Assembly: GCA_002419215.1 (NCBI GenBank)
Contig: DIFQ01000135.1
Coordinates: forward strand, 37,643-82,908
Source: Syntrophaceae bacterium UBA5744
GTDB taxonomy: Bacteria; Desulfobacterota; Syntrophia; Syntrophales; UBA2192
Reading direction: 5' to 3'
Length of the DNA: 45,266 bases
Below are positions 38,958 through 45,266 of the stretch, one piece after another. A model generated the notes under the pieces. It did not search any database, was not told where the DNA came from, and saw nothing but the letters and a program-made list of their open reading frames with translations. Positions within the stretch are counted from its first letter, which is position 1; every line of letters starts with the position of its first letter. The position numbers and the translations under genes were made by a program.

Positions 38958-40988
38958 ATGGCAAGAGTGAAGCTATCAAGAATCCGTAACATCGGGGTTG
39001 TCGCCCATATCGATGCGGGTAAGACGACCGTGACGGAGCGGATTCTTTTCTACACGGGTAAATCGTACAAGATGGGCGAGGTGCACGACGGCGAGGCCGT
39101 CATGGACTGGATGCCCCAGGAGCAGGAGCGCGGCATCACCATAACCTCCGCCGTGACCACCTGCGACTGGCGAAACCACGAGATCCACATCATCGACACG
39201 CCGGGGCATGTGGACTTTACCATCGAGGTGGAGCGCAGCCTGAGGGTGCTCGACGGGGCCGTCGTCGTCTTTTCGGCCGTCGAGGGGGTCGAGCCCCAGT
39301 CCGAGACCGTGTGGCACCAAGCCGACAAGTACGGGGTGCCCAAGATCGCCTTCATCAACAAGATGGACCGCATCGGCGCCGACTACTTCGGGGCCATCGG
39401 GATGATGCAGGAGCGGTTCCTGTCTCGGCCGCTGCCGGTCCAGGTGCCCCTAGGCGAGGCGGAGAATTTTCGGGGTATCGTCGATCTGATCCGCATGCGG
39501 CTCATCACCTGGCAGGAGGGCACCCTGGGGGCGGCCTTGGATGTCTCCGAGGTCCCCGGGGACTTCCGTGACGAGGCCGAGGCCCGGCGGGAAAAGCTTC
39601 TGGAAACGCTTGCCGAGGTCGACGACGAAATCGCCGACAAGTACCTGGGCGAGGTTCCCATCGCGGATGCCGAGCTGATCCGGGCCATCCGCAAGGCCAC
39701 CGTGTCGCTCAAGCTCGTGCCCGTCCTGTGCGGGGCGGCGCTGCGGAACAAGGGGATTCAGCCCATCCTGGACGCCGTCATCGATTTTCTCCCGTCGCCG
39801 GAGGAGGTCCCGCCCGTCAAGGGGCTCAACCCCGTCACCAGGACCGAGGAGAGCCGGGCGGCAAACGACCGGGAGCCCTTCTCGGCTCTGGCCTTCAAGG
39901 TGGCCATGATGGAGGGCCGCAAGATCACTTACGCCCGCATCTACTCGGGGCTCCTGAAAGCGGGCGACGAGGTTTTCAACGCCACGAAAGGCAAAAAGGA
40001 AAAGGTGGCCCGGCTGCTGAAGATGCACGCCAACAAGCGCGAGCGCATCGACGTGGCCGGCGCAGGGGACATCATTGCCATCGCGGGGCTCAAGGACAGC
40101 ACCACCGGGGACACGCTCTGCCAGGAGTCGAAGCCCATCATCCTGGAGTCCATCGAATTCTATAACCCCGTCATCAGCCAGGCCATCGAGGCAAAGACCC
40201 CGGCCGATCAGGAAAAGCTGCCCGAGGTGCTCGGCAAGATCTCCGAGGAGGACCCCACCCTCAAGGTGAAGTATGACGAGGAAACGGCACAGACGATCAT
40301 TTCGGGGATGGGGGAGCTTCATCTCGAGATCGTCGTGGACAGGCTCTTGCGGGAGTACAACGTTCACGTCAATGTGGGCAAGCCGCGTGTCGTCTACCGC
40401 GAGACGATTCAGAAAGCCGTCGAGATCGACGGGCGCTTCGAGAGGGAGCTGGGCGAGAAGAAGCACTTCGGTCACGTGAAGCTCGTCCTGGAGCCCCTGC
40501 CGAGGGGCGCCGGGATCGAGATCAAAAACGAGATCCCGCCCGAGGCCGTCCCTGCGGAATTCCACCCCGTCATCGAGGAGTCTCTCGGGGAAGCCGTTTT
40601 CAGCGGCGTCCTGGCGGGTTATCCCGTGCTGGACGTGAGAATCCGCATTACCGGGGGCTCCTTCAAGGAAGGAGAGGCCTCTCCCGTAGGGTATAAGATC
40701 GCCACGGCCACGGCCTTTAAGGACGGCTGCGCCAAGGCCGACCCGGTGCTGCTCGAGCCGATCATGCGGGTCGACATCCTGACGCCGAGCGAGTTCATGG
40801 GCGAAGTGATCGGAGACATCAACGCCCGGAAAGGCGAGGTGGAGTCCGTGGCGCCCAAGGGGCCCGTCGCCGAGATCAGGGCAAATGTGCCTCTCCGGGG
40901 TCTCTTCGGGTATTCGACGGACCTGCGCTCGGCCACCCAGGGGAGGGCGATATTCACCATGCAGTTCCTCCGCTACGACACAGCATAA
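38958..40988 (+). CDS. Elongation factor G paralogue
   Basis: A 676-residue translational GTPase. The G domain is complete: AHIDAGKTTVTERILF (P-loop), QEQERGITITSA (switch), DTPGHVDF and NKMD. Domains II, III and V are EF-G-like (MHANKRERI, GMGELHLEIVVDRLLREYNV, FGYSTDLRSATQGRA). Domain IV departs from canonical EF-G: GGRGQYGHV is replaced by GEKKHFGHV, and the tip loop (YHDVDSSELAFK in E. coli) reads FKEGEASPVGYK, without the conserved His. It stands apart from rpsL, rpsG and tuf. It is probably a second EF-G with a specialised role. ATG at 38958 is chosen from alignment to EF-G. Confidence 0.88.
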   Translation: MARVKLSRIRNIGVVAHIDAGKTTVTERILFYTGKSYKMGEVHDGEAVMDWMPQEQERGITITSAVTTCDWRNHEIHIIDTPGHVDFTIEVERSLRVLDGAVVVFSAVEGVEPQSETVWHQADKYGVPKIAFINKMDRIGADYFGAIGMMQERFLSRPLPVQVPLGEAENFRGIVDLIRMRLITWQEGTLGAALDVSEVPGDFRDEAEARREKLLETLAEVDDEIADKYLGEVPIADAELIRAIRKATVSLKLVPVLCGAALRNKGIQPILDAVIDFLPSPEEVPPVKGLNPVTRTEESRAANDREPFSALAFKVAMMEGRKITYARIYSGLLKAGDEVFNATKGKKEKVARLLKMHANKRERIDVAGAGDIIAIAGLKDSTTGDTLCQESKPIILESIEFYNPVISQAIEAKTPADQEKLPEVLGKISEEDPTLKVKYDEETAQTIISGMGELHLEIVVDRLLREYNVHVNVGKPRVVYRETIQKAVEIDGRFERELGEKKHFGHVKLVLEPLPRGAGIEIKNEIPPEAVPAEFHPVIEESLGEAVFSGVLAGYPVLDVRIRITGGSFKEGEASPVGYKIATATAFKDGCAKADPVLLEPIMRVDILTPSEFMGEVIGDINARKGEVESVAPKGPVAEIRANVPLRGLFGYSTDLRSATQGRAIFTMQFLRYDTA

Positions 40989-41043
40989 AAAGGGCATAGG
41001 GTCTCGGGTATAGGGTATAGGCAAGAAAAGGCATCCATTCTGC

Positions 41044-41077
41044 AAAGCCCCGGGCATTTCGGCTCAGGGGCTTTTCT
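41044..41077 (+). terminator. Terminator of the EF-G gene
   Basis: AAAGCCCC with GGGGCTTT, with a loop of about 15 bases, followed by TCTTTC. Located about 55 bases after the stop codon, beyond the first word array. Confidence 0.6.
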
Positions 41078-41205
41078 TTCGCCTGAAATCCGAGATCCGA
41101 TCCCCGAGCGTGCAGATGCTCAACCTGGGCTCATCAAGCATTCTTGCCCTCTCTTTTTTTCTTACCCGATACCCAATACCCTGGACCCGATACCCGTTTT
41201 TTATG

Positions 41206-41222
41206 TGTGCACCTTTCGCACG
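41206..41222. promoter_or_regulatory. Activator site in its own promoter
   Basis: TGTGCA, CCTTT, CGCACG: same 17-base layout as 43642-43658 and 32450-32466. It ends eight bases before the -35 of the sigma-54 activator gene, so it could mediate autoregulation. Confidence 0.55.
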
Positions 41223-41229
41223 GAAAAGG

Positions 41230-41258
41230 TTGAAAAAGGCACGGCATCCTGCTATAAC
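41230..41258 (+). promoter_or_regulatory. Sigma-70 promoter of the sigma-54 activator gene
   Basis: TTGAAA (41230-41235), exactly 17 bases, TATAAC (41253-41258). The start codon is about 120 bases downstream, after a 7-bp word array. Confidence 0.72.
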
Positions 41259-41384
41259 CCGCGTAAATTCATGTTTGTGACGGAGCGGTCCCATGGGGAC
41301 TTACGGGAATGCCTTTTTCGGTTTTCGCGTTCTCTTCCCGATACCCGATACCCGATACCCTAGACCCGGAAAGACGGTGGATTC

Positions 41385-43547
41385 ATGTCGCGAATCATAG
41401 AACAGGGCGGATATATCCCATCCCCCGTCAGGACATCATCGGCCTTCAGCATCGACAAGGACAAGCTGATCAAGGGGATCTATCAGATCAGCACCTTCCT
41501 GACGGCCCCCTCCAGCGTGGCGGACATCCTCGGCAAGATCCTCGATGAGGTCGTCGATTCCATGGGGTTCGACCGGGGGATAATCCTCCTTCTCGATGAA
41601 AGCCGCGAAAATCTGGTCACGCGGGTGGTGAAGAATTACAGCGACGAGGAGGCCGAGAGGGCCTACTCGGTGCACCTGAGCCTGAAGAAGCATGACAGCT
41701 TCGAGACCCGGGTGGCCAAGACGGGCCATTACATCGCCCTCGAGGACTCGGAGAAGGATCCCCGCACGACGGAGACGGACCGCAAAATATCCGCTTTCTA
41801 CAAGCGCGGTTCGACCTTCTATGCGCCCCTGAAGATCGAGGACGACGTCATCGGCATCATCGCCGTCTGGACCAAGGAGAAGACCCGGTTCTCTCCCGAC
41901 GAGATCGACATCCTGCTGACCTTTGCCAACCAGGTGAGCATCATCATCCATATCACGCGCCTCTTCGAGATCAACCGGGAGAAGATCGAACAGCTGCTCA
42001 TCCTTCAGGAGGCCGTTTCCGACCTGAATTCCACGTACTCGATCGAGCGGATCCACGAGATCCTGATCCGAAGCGCCCTGCGGATCGGGAAGGCCGAAAA
42101 GGCCCTCATCTATTTCCTGGACATCGAGAAGAACCGCGTCTTTATCAATGACGGGGAACGGGGGTTCATCGACGACCGCAACGAGTATGGCGCACGGATC
42201 GACAGGACGATCATTCGCAGGGCCCTCGACAGCGACGCCATCACGGTGCAGAAACCGGGCGAGGAGACCGTTGAGGGGTTGGATGCCGTAGTGCCCCTTT
42301 ACGAGGGTTATGCCTCGGAAGTGGCGATTCCTTTGAAGGTGAAAGACCGCTTCAAGGGGGTTCTCCTGCTGGGAATGAAGGCGGGCGTCTACTCGCAGGA
42401 CCAGATCAACGTTCTCGACATCCTCGTCAACAATGCCGCCACGTCCTATGACAGCGCCATCATGCACTCCATCCTGTCCATCGAGGCAAAGTCGCTCAAG
42501 ACGGAGGTGGAGAAGCTCAAGGAGCGGGAAGACATCCTGCTCGGGTTTCACAACATCCTAGGCAAGTCGAAGAAGATGGTCGGCATCTTTCACGTCATCG
42601 AAGAGGTGGCCAAGCACGACACGAATATACTCATCCAGGGGGAAAGCGGCACCGGAAAAGAGCTCGTTTCCCGGGCGATCCACCGCCAGAGTCACCGGAG
42701 CCAGAAGCGCTTTGTGGATGTGAACTGCGCAGCCATCCCGGGGACCCTCCTGGAAAGCGAGCTCTTCGGCTACGAGGCGGGGGCCTTCACCGATGCCCGG
42801 AAGCGCAAGCTCGGTCTTCTCGAGTACGCCAGCGGAGGGACCCTCTTTCTCGACGAGATCGGCGACATGAGCCTTCCGCTGCAGGCGAAATTTCTGCGGA
42901 TGCTCGAGGACGGATACATCCGCCGCCTCGGGGGTAACGAATCCATTCCCGTCGACGTGCGGTTCATTTTTGCTACGAACCGGGACCTCTCGAAGATGGT
43001 GGCGGAAAACGCCTTCCGTGAAGATCTCTTCTACCGGATCAGCGTCGTGCCGATCATCCTGCCTCCGCTTCGCGAACGCGGCGACGACCTCCTTCTGCTG
43101 GCGAGAAACTATGTGGAAGAGTTCAACCGGAAGTTCAACAAGAAGGTCAAGGGATTCGCAAAAGAAGCCGAGGAGATCCTCCGCCGTTACTCCTGGCCGG
43201 GAAACGTCCGCGAGCTGAAAAACATCATCGAGCGGATCATGATCCTCCGCGATGTAGGCCGTCTCATCACGCCGGAGAACATCCCGGCGGAGATCAAAGT
43301 GTCGATCACCCAGGATCCCGTCGTCCCCGTCGATGACCTGCTCCCTCTGAGCTCGGCGTCGGACAGGATCGATTATAGGGTTGCCGTCGAAAGGCTTACC
43401 GGCAAGATCAAAGAGCGGATTCTTGAGCGGGCCCTGGAGTTGACGGCAGGGAACAAGACTAAAGCCGCGGCCCTTCTCAACATCTCCCGATACGCGCTTA
43501 TTCGTGAATTGAAAAAAGTTGGAAAAGGCGGAGAATCGGCTACTTAG
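41385..43547 (+). CDS. Sigma-54-dependent transcriptional activator with two GAF domains
   Basis: A 720-residue enhancer-binding protein. Residues about 30-185 and 205-370 are two GAF-type sensor domains. The AAA+ domain spans about 395-630: Walker A GESGTGKELVSRAIH, Walker B GGTLFLDEIGDM, and arginine finger FREDLFYRI. The sigma-54-contacting loop reads GAFTDA rather than GAFTGA. A Fis-type helix-turn-helix ends the protein (NKTKAAALLNISRYALIREL). No receiver domain or membrane segment, so it senses a soluble ligand or redox cue. It lies directly upstream of small RNA B, and shared palindromes link it to both small RNAs and its own promoter. Confidence 0.93.
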   Translation: MSRIIEQGGYIPSPVRTSSAFSIDKDKLIKGIYQISTFLTAPSSVADILGKILDEVVDSMGFDRGIILLLDESRENLVTRVVKNYSDEEAERAYSVHLSLKKHDSFETRVAKTGHYIALEDSEKDPRTTETDRKISAFYKRGSTFYAPLKIEDDVIGIIAVWTKEKTRFSPDEIDILLTFANQVSIIIHITRLFEINREKIEQLLILQEAVSDLNSTYSIERIHEILIRSALRIGKAEKALIYFLDIEKNRVFINDGERGFIDDRNEYGARIDRTIIRRALDSDAITVQKPGEETVEGLDAVVPLYEGYASEVAIPLKVKDRFKGVLLLGMKAGVYSQDQINVLDILVNNAATSYDSAIMHSILSIEAKSLKTEVEKLKEREDILLGFHNILGKSKKMVGIFHVIEEVAKHDTNILIQGESGTGKELVSRAIHRQSHRSQKRFVDVNCAAIPGTLLESELFGYEAGAFTDARKRKLGLLEYASGGTLFLDEIGDMSLPLQAKFLRMLEDGYIRRLGGNESIPVDVRFIFATNRDLSKMVAENAFREDLFYRISVVPIILPPLRERGDDLLLLARNYVEEFNRKFNKKVKGFAKEAEEILRRYSWPGNVRELKNIIERIMILRDVGRLITPENIPAEIKVSITQDPVVPVDDLLPLSSASDRIDYRVAVERLTGKIKERILERALELTAGNKTKAAALLNISRYALIRELKKVGKGGESAT

Positions 43548-43565
43548 AAAAGATTGTGCTTAATC

Positions 43566-43580
43566 CGCACGGCTCGTGCG
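43566..43580. promoter_or_regulatory. Activator site, CGCAC-N5-GTGCG type
   Basis: CGCAC, GGCTC, GTGCG: perfect 5-bp arms, same form as 32546-32560. It is about 150 bases upstream of the small RNA B -24 element. Confidence 0.55.
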
Positions 43581-43641
43581 ATTATGGAACACGAGACGGA
43601 ATATCCATTTTCAGGGCTTGTCACGGTATATCCTCTCATTT

Positions 43642-43658
43642 TGTGCGATATTCGCACA
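43642..43658. promoter_or_regulatory. Activator site, perfect TGTGCGA palindrome
   Basis: TGTGCGA, TAT, TCGCACA: perfect 7-bp arms. The best example of the site, about 70 bases upstream of the -24 element. Confidence 0.6.
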
Positions 43659-43721
43659 TCTTTCCGGCGCTGGACAGACCGTCAATTTCATAACAATTTG
43701 TAATCATTAACGTTTATTTTT

Positions 43722-43737
43722 TGGCATCGTTATTGCT
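43722..43737 (+). promoter_or_regulatory. Sigma-54 promoter of small RNA B
   Basis: TGGCATCGTTATTGCT, identical to 32681-32696. GG at 43723-43724 and GC at 43735-43736 are ten bases apart. Initiation is expected near 43747. Confidence 0.8.
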
Positions 43738-43746
43738 CATTGTTAT

Positions 43747-44012
43747 ATTCGAGACCTTAGGACGGAACCTTTAACATAAAGAGAGATAATAGAATTTATC
43801 GAATAGGAAAGGTAGATCCTACCCGAAGGTCTCACAAAATAGACACCCAGCATCAAATGATCGTGCTTTAGGTTTGCGAATCGGCGGATGGTTTTTGGTT
43901 CCCTCCTTTCCATCCGCCGACCCCCTGATAGAAAAGGGAGGGGGTTGGGGAACAGCCTCTCTTTTAACATAGAATTGGTGGATGAGCCGTCCGTCGTCCA
44001 CCAATTTTTTTT
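43747..44012 (+). ncRNA. Predicted sigma-54-dependent small RNA B with anti-Shine-Dalgarno loop
   Basis: About 265 nt. Its signature hairpin (43881-43920) has a perfect 11-bp stem (TCGGCGGATGG with CCATCCGCCGA) and an 18-base loop, TTTTTGGTTCCCTCCTTT, close to small RNA A. GGTTCCCTCCTTT is complementary over 13 bases to the DUF2845 ribosome site. A downstream segment (ACCCCCT, 12-base loop, AGGGGGT) contains AAAAGGGAGG, which could pair with the loop and mask it. A strong terminator ends the RNA. No open frame with a ribosome site is seen inside. The function is inferred. Confidence 0.72.
43973..44012 (+). terminator. Terminator of small RNA B
   Basis: Perfect 10-bp stem, AATTGGTGGA with TCCACCAATT, a 14-base loop, then TTTTTT. 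Confidence 0.92.
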
Positions 44013-44040
44013 GCCTATAGCGACCCTTTTCCTTAATCTT

Positions 44041-44076
44041 CCTCTCCCTTGAGGGGAGAGGACCGAGGTGAGGGTG
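44041..44076. repeat. CCTCTCCC-type intergenic hairpin element
   Basis: CCTCTCCC, TTGA, GGGGAGAGG followed by GAGGTGAGGGTG. This resembles a common dispersed bacterial element. It lies between small RNA B and the 3' end of the patatin gene and may help end the latter. Confidence 0.4.
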
Positions 44077-44127
44077 AAACTCCCCATCCCTTTTTCAATA
44101 CCCAATTCCCAGTTTCCCAGTACCTAT

Positions 44128-45009
44128 TTAGAGCCTTCCTTCCGCCCTCAACTTGTCCAACGCCGCCTTGATCTGCGGCATCGCCTCCAGTGCCGCCTTC
44201 TCGCCCTCCAGGACGGCCTCGTGGCGTTTGGAGAAGTCCGTCGAGCTGATGTGGCTGACCTTCGGCCGGATGACGATATCGGCCCGGGCGAGCTGGTTCT
44301 GGGAGATCTTCGAGTACATGATGACCACGGACTGCATGATCGTTTCCATCGTCGTCTGGGGCGTCGCACCGTTGCCCGCGGCGGAGATGTCCACGGCAAT
44401 GATGAGATCGGCGCCGATCTTCCTGGCATAATCGACAGCCACCGGGCTTACGAGCCCTCCGTCCACGTATGTTTTTTTCCCGATTCGCACAGGTTGAAAT
44501 ATCCCCGGAATGGAACAACTGGCCCGCACGGCCGTGCCCGTGTTGCCCGAGGCGAACACGACTTCCTTGCCCGACCGGATGTCCGTGGCTACCGCATAGA
44601 ACGGGGTTCGCATCTTCTCGATGGGGGTGTTGTTCACCATGTGGTTGACATAGGATTCGAGCTTCTCGCCCTTGATAAACCCTTTGTCCGGCACGGTCAG
44701 GTCTACGATATCCCCCTTTTCGATGGCAAAGGAGAGACTCTGGAGCTGGAACGCGTTGAAGCCATAGGCATAAAGGCACCCGACAAAGCTTCCTGCGCTG
44801 GTGCCGACGATCAGGTGGATAGGGACCCGGTTTGCCTCCAGGATCTTGATCGCACCAATATGCGTGAATCCCCGCGAGGCGCCGGCGCCAAGGACGAGGG
44901 CCACCTTGGCCGGCGGCTTCATTTGAGGCGGGGGGATCTCCTTTGGCCCGCAAGCCGCCAGTATGGCGACCAGGATAACGGCAATGACGACGGGCAGGAT
45001 TCGGTTCAT
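44128..45009 (-). CDS. Patatin-like phospholipase lipoprotein
   Basis: A 293-residue lipid acyl hydrolase attached to the envelope. A lipobox (ILAACG) follows a hydrophobic signal (residues 3-19). The patatin features are ALVLGAGASRGFTHIGAIKIL (oxyanion loop), the nucleophile elbow VGTSAGSFVG and the catalytic Asp in YVDGGLVSPVA. It cleaves fatty acids from phospholipids or related esters. Two adjacent ATGs (45012, 45009) are possible; the second is better spaced from GAGG. It belongs to the RssA-like bacterial group. No operon partner is visible. Confidence 0.9.
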   Translation of the reverse strand: MNRILPVVIAVILVAILAACGPKEIPPPQMKPPAKVALVLGAGASRGFTHIGAIKILEANRVPIHLIVGTSAGSFVGCLYAYGFNAFQLQSLSFAIEKGDIVDLTVPDKGFIKGEKLESYVNHMVNNTPIEKMRTPFYAVATDIRSGKEVVFASGNTGTAVRASCSIPGIFQPVRIGKKTYVDGGLVSPVAVDYARKIGADLIIAVDISAAGNGATPQTTMETIMQSVVIMYSKISQNQLARADIVIRPKVSHISSTDFSKRHEAVLEGEKAALEAMPQIKAALDKLRAEGRL

Positions 45010-45089
45010 CATGCACCTCTTCAAAACCCGGAAAGCGTTTTTCGTGCTCGAGAACGAAAGGACTGCAAATCAGGGGCCCATGAAAGCCA

Positions 45090-45194
45090 GAGGGTAAGAA
45101 AGTTTGAAGGTGAGAAGGTTGGAGAAGCCGGGGCCGTGACATTGACCTCCGATTTATCCAACTTTCTTACCCTCTCACCTTCTTATCTTCTCTG
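45090..45194. repeat. Inverted element made of 8-bp words (GTGAGAAG type), copy 3
   Basis: Left arm: GTAAGAAA, GTTTGAAG, GTGAGAAG, GTTGGAGAAGC. Right arm: TTATCCAAC, TTTCTTACC, CTCTCACC, TTCTTATC, TTCTCTG. Close to the copy at 23981-24081, including the GTTGGAGAAGC core and TATCCAAC/CATCCAAC side. It lies upstream of the patatin gene; the remaining bases to the window end hold nothing I can support. Confidence 0.8.
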
Positions 45195-45266
45195 CCTGGG
45201 CAGGCGCCCCCGGCGGATACGGAGGGATTATTCCCCCTCACTGTGCAACCCGGATCATCGTTTACA

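Larger units (their letters stand above)
40989..41384. repeat. Spacer with three 7-bp word arrays and a terminator
   Basis: After EF-G lie GGGCATA, GGGTCTC, GGGTATA, GGGTATA (40992-41019), then the reverse-sense words CCCGATA, CCCAATA, CCCTGGA, CCCGATA (41165-41192), then CCCGATA three times and CCCTAGA (41337-41364). The first two arrays are inverted relative to each other. The spacer also holds the EF-G terminator, the activator-gene promoter and an activator site. Confidence 0.75.

Noticed and set aside
43740..43970. Small peptides inside small RNA B
   Set aside because: Short frames exist but none has a ribosome site with proper spacing; the conserved part is structural, not codon-like.

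Overview
This is a GC-rich chromosomal window, most likely from a Desulfobacterota (Syntrophales/Syntrophobacterales-like) bacterium. That placement is inferred from the gene mix: a tripartite tricarboxylate transporter, an isovaleryl-type acyl-CoA dehydrogenase beside an AtoE short-chain fatty acid transporter, a sigma-54 activator, and strong GGAGG ribosome sites. No rRNA, tRNA, CRISPR array, phage or transposase was seen, and genes sit in tight operons, often with ATGA stop/start overlaps.

Layout. 1-2154: a lytic transglycosylase and a YgjP-like metalloprotease. 2284-18345: a catabolic island with a three-gene TTT transporter (+), a convergent operon (gntR, split transketolase, xylose-isomerase-like protein, 2-hydroxyacid dehydrogenase), a second minus-strand operon (Na+/solute symporter, PIG-L deacetylase, MetX-like hydrolase, glycerate 2-kinase), and a plus-strand beta-hydroxyacid dehydrogenase with a nitroreductase. 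The enzymes suggest import of a sugar acid or unusual ketose and its conversion through glycerate. Matching palindromes lie just downstream of the -10 at both the transporter promoter and the gntR promoter. 18407-21150: a DD-carboxypeptidase operon with two unrecognised proteins. 21317-27922: an LsrF-like aldolase/thiolase, a zinc dehydrogenase, a GNAT-like protein, a zinc-phospholipase-C-like protein, a metallophosphoesterase and a DUF4301 protein. 28013-30741: a PP-loop ATPase and a LysM protein. 30881-34287: acyl-CoA dehydrogenase and AtoE. 34721-40988: a cytidylate-kinase-like/BON fusion, TerC, a small-protein/HD/TPR/GerMN run and an EF-G paralogue. 41385-45009: a GAF/AAA+/Fis sigma-54 activator and a patatin-like lipoprotein.

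The most notable signal is a pair of predicted sigma-54-dependent small RNAs, one at 32706-32904 between the acyl-CoA dehydrogenase and atoE, the other at 43747-44012 just after the sigma-54 activator. Both have the same 16-base -24/-12 element, upstream TGTGC/GCACA palindromes, a near-identical hairpin whose loop reads CCCTCCTTT (complement of a Shine-Dalgarno sequence), and an intrinsic terminator. The same palindrome lies directly upstream of the activator's own -35. The activator, its sites and the two RNAs look like one regulatory circuit.

The second notable signal is a set of intergenic elements built from degenerate 7-bp or 8-bp tandem words, often as two inverted arms. They occur at more than fifteen places, with different words at different loci, and sometimes run into stop codons or the 3' end of a gene.
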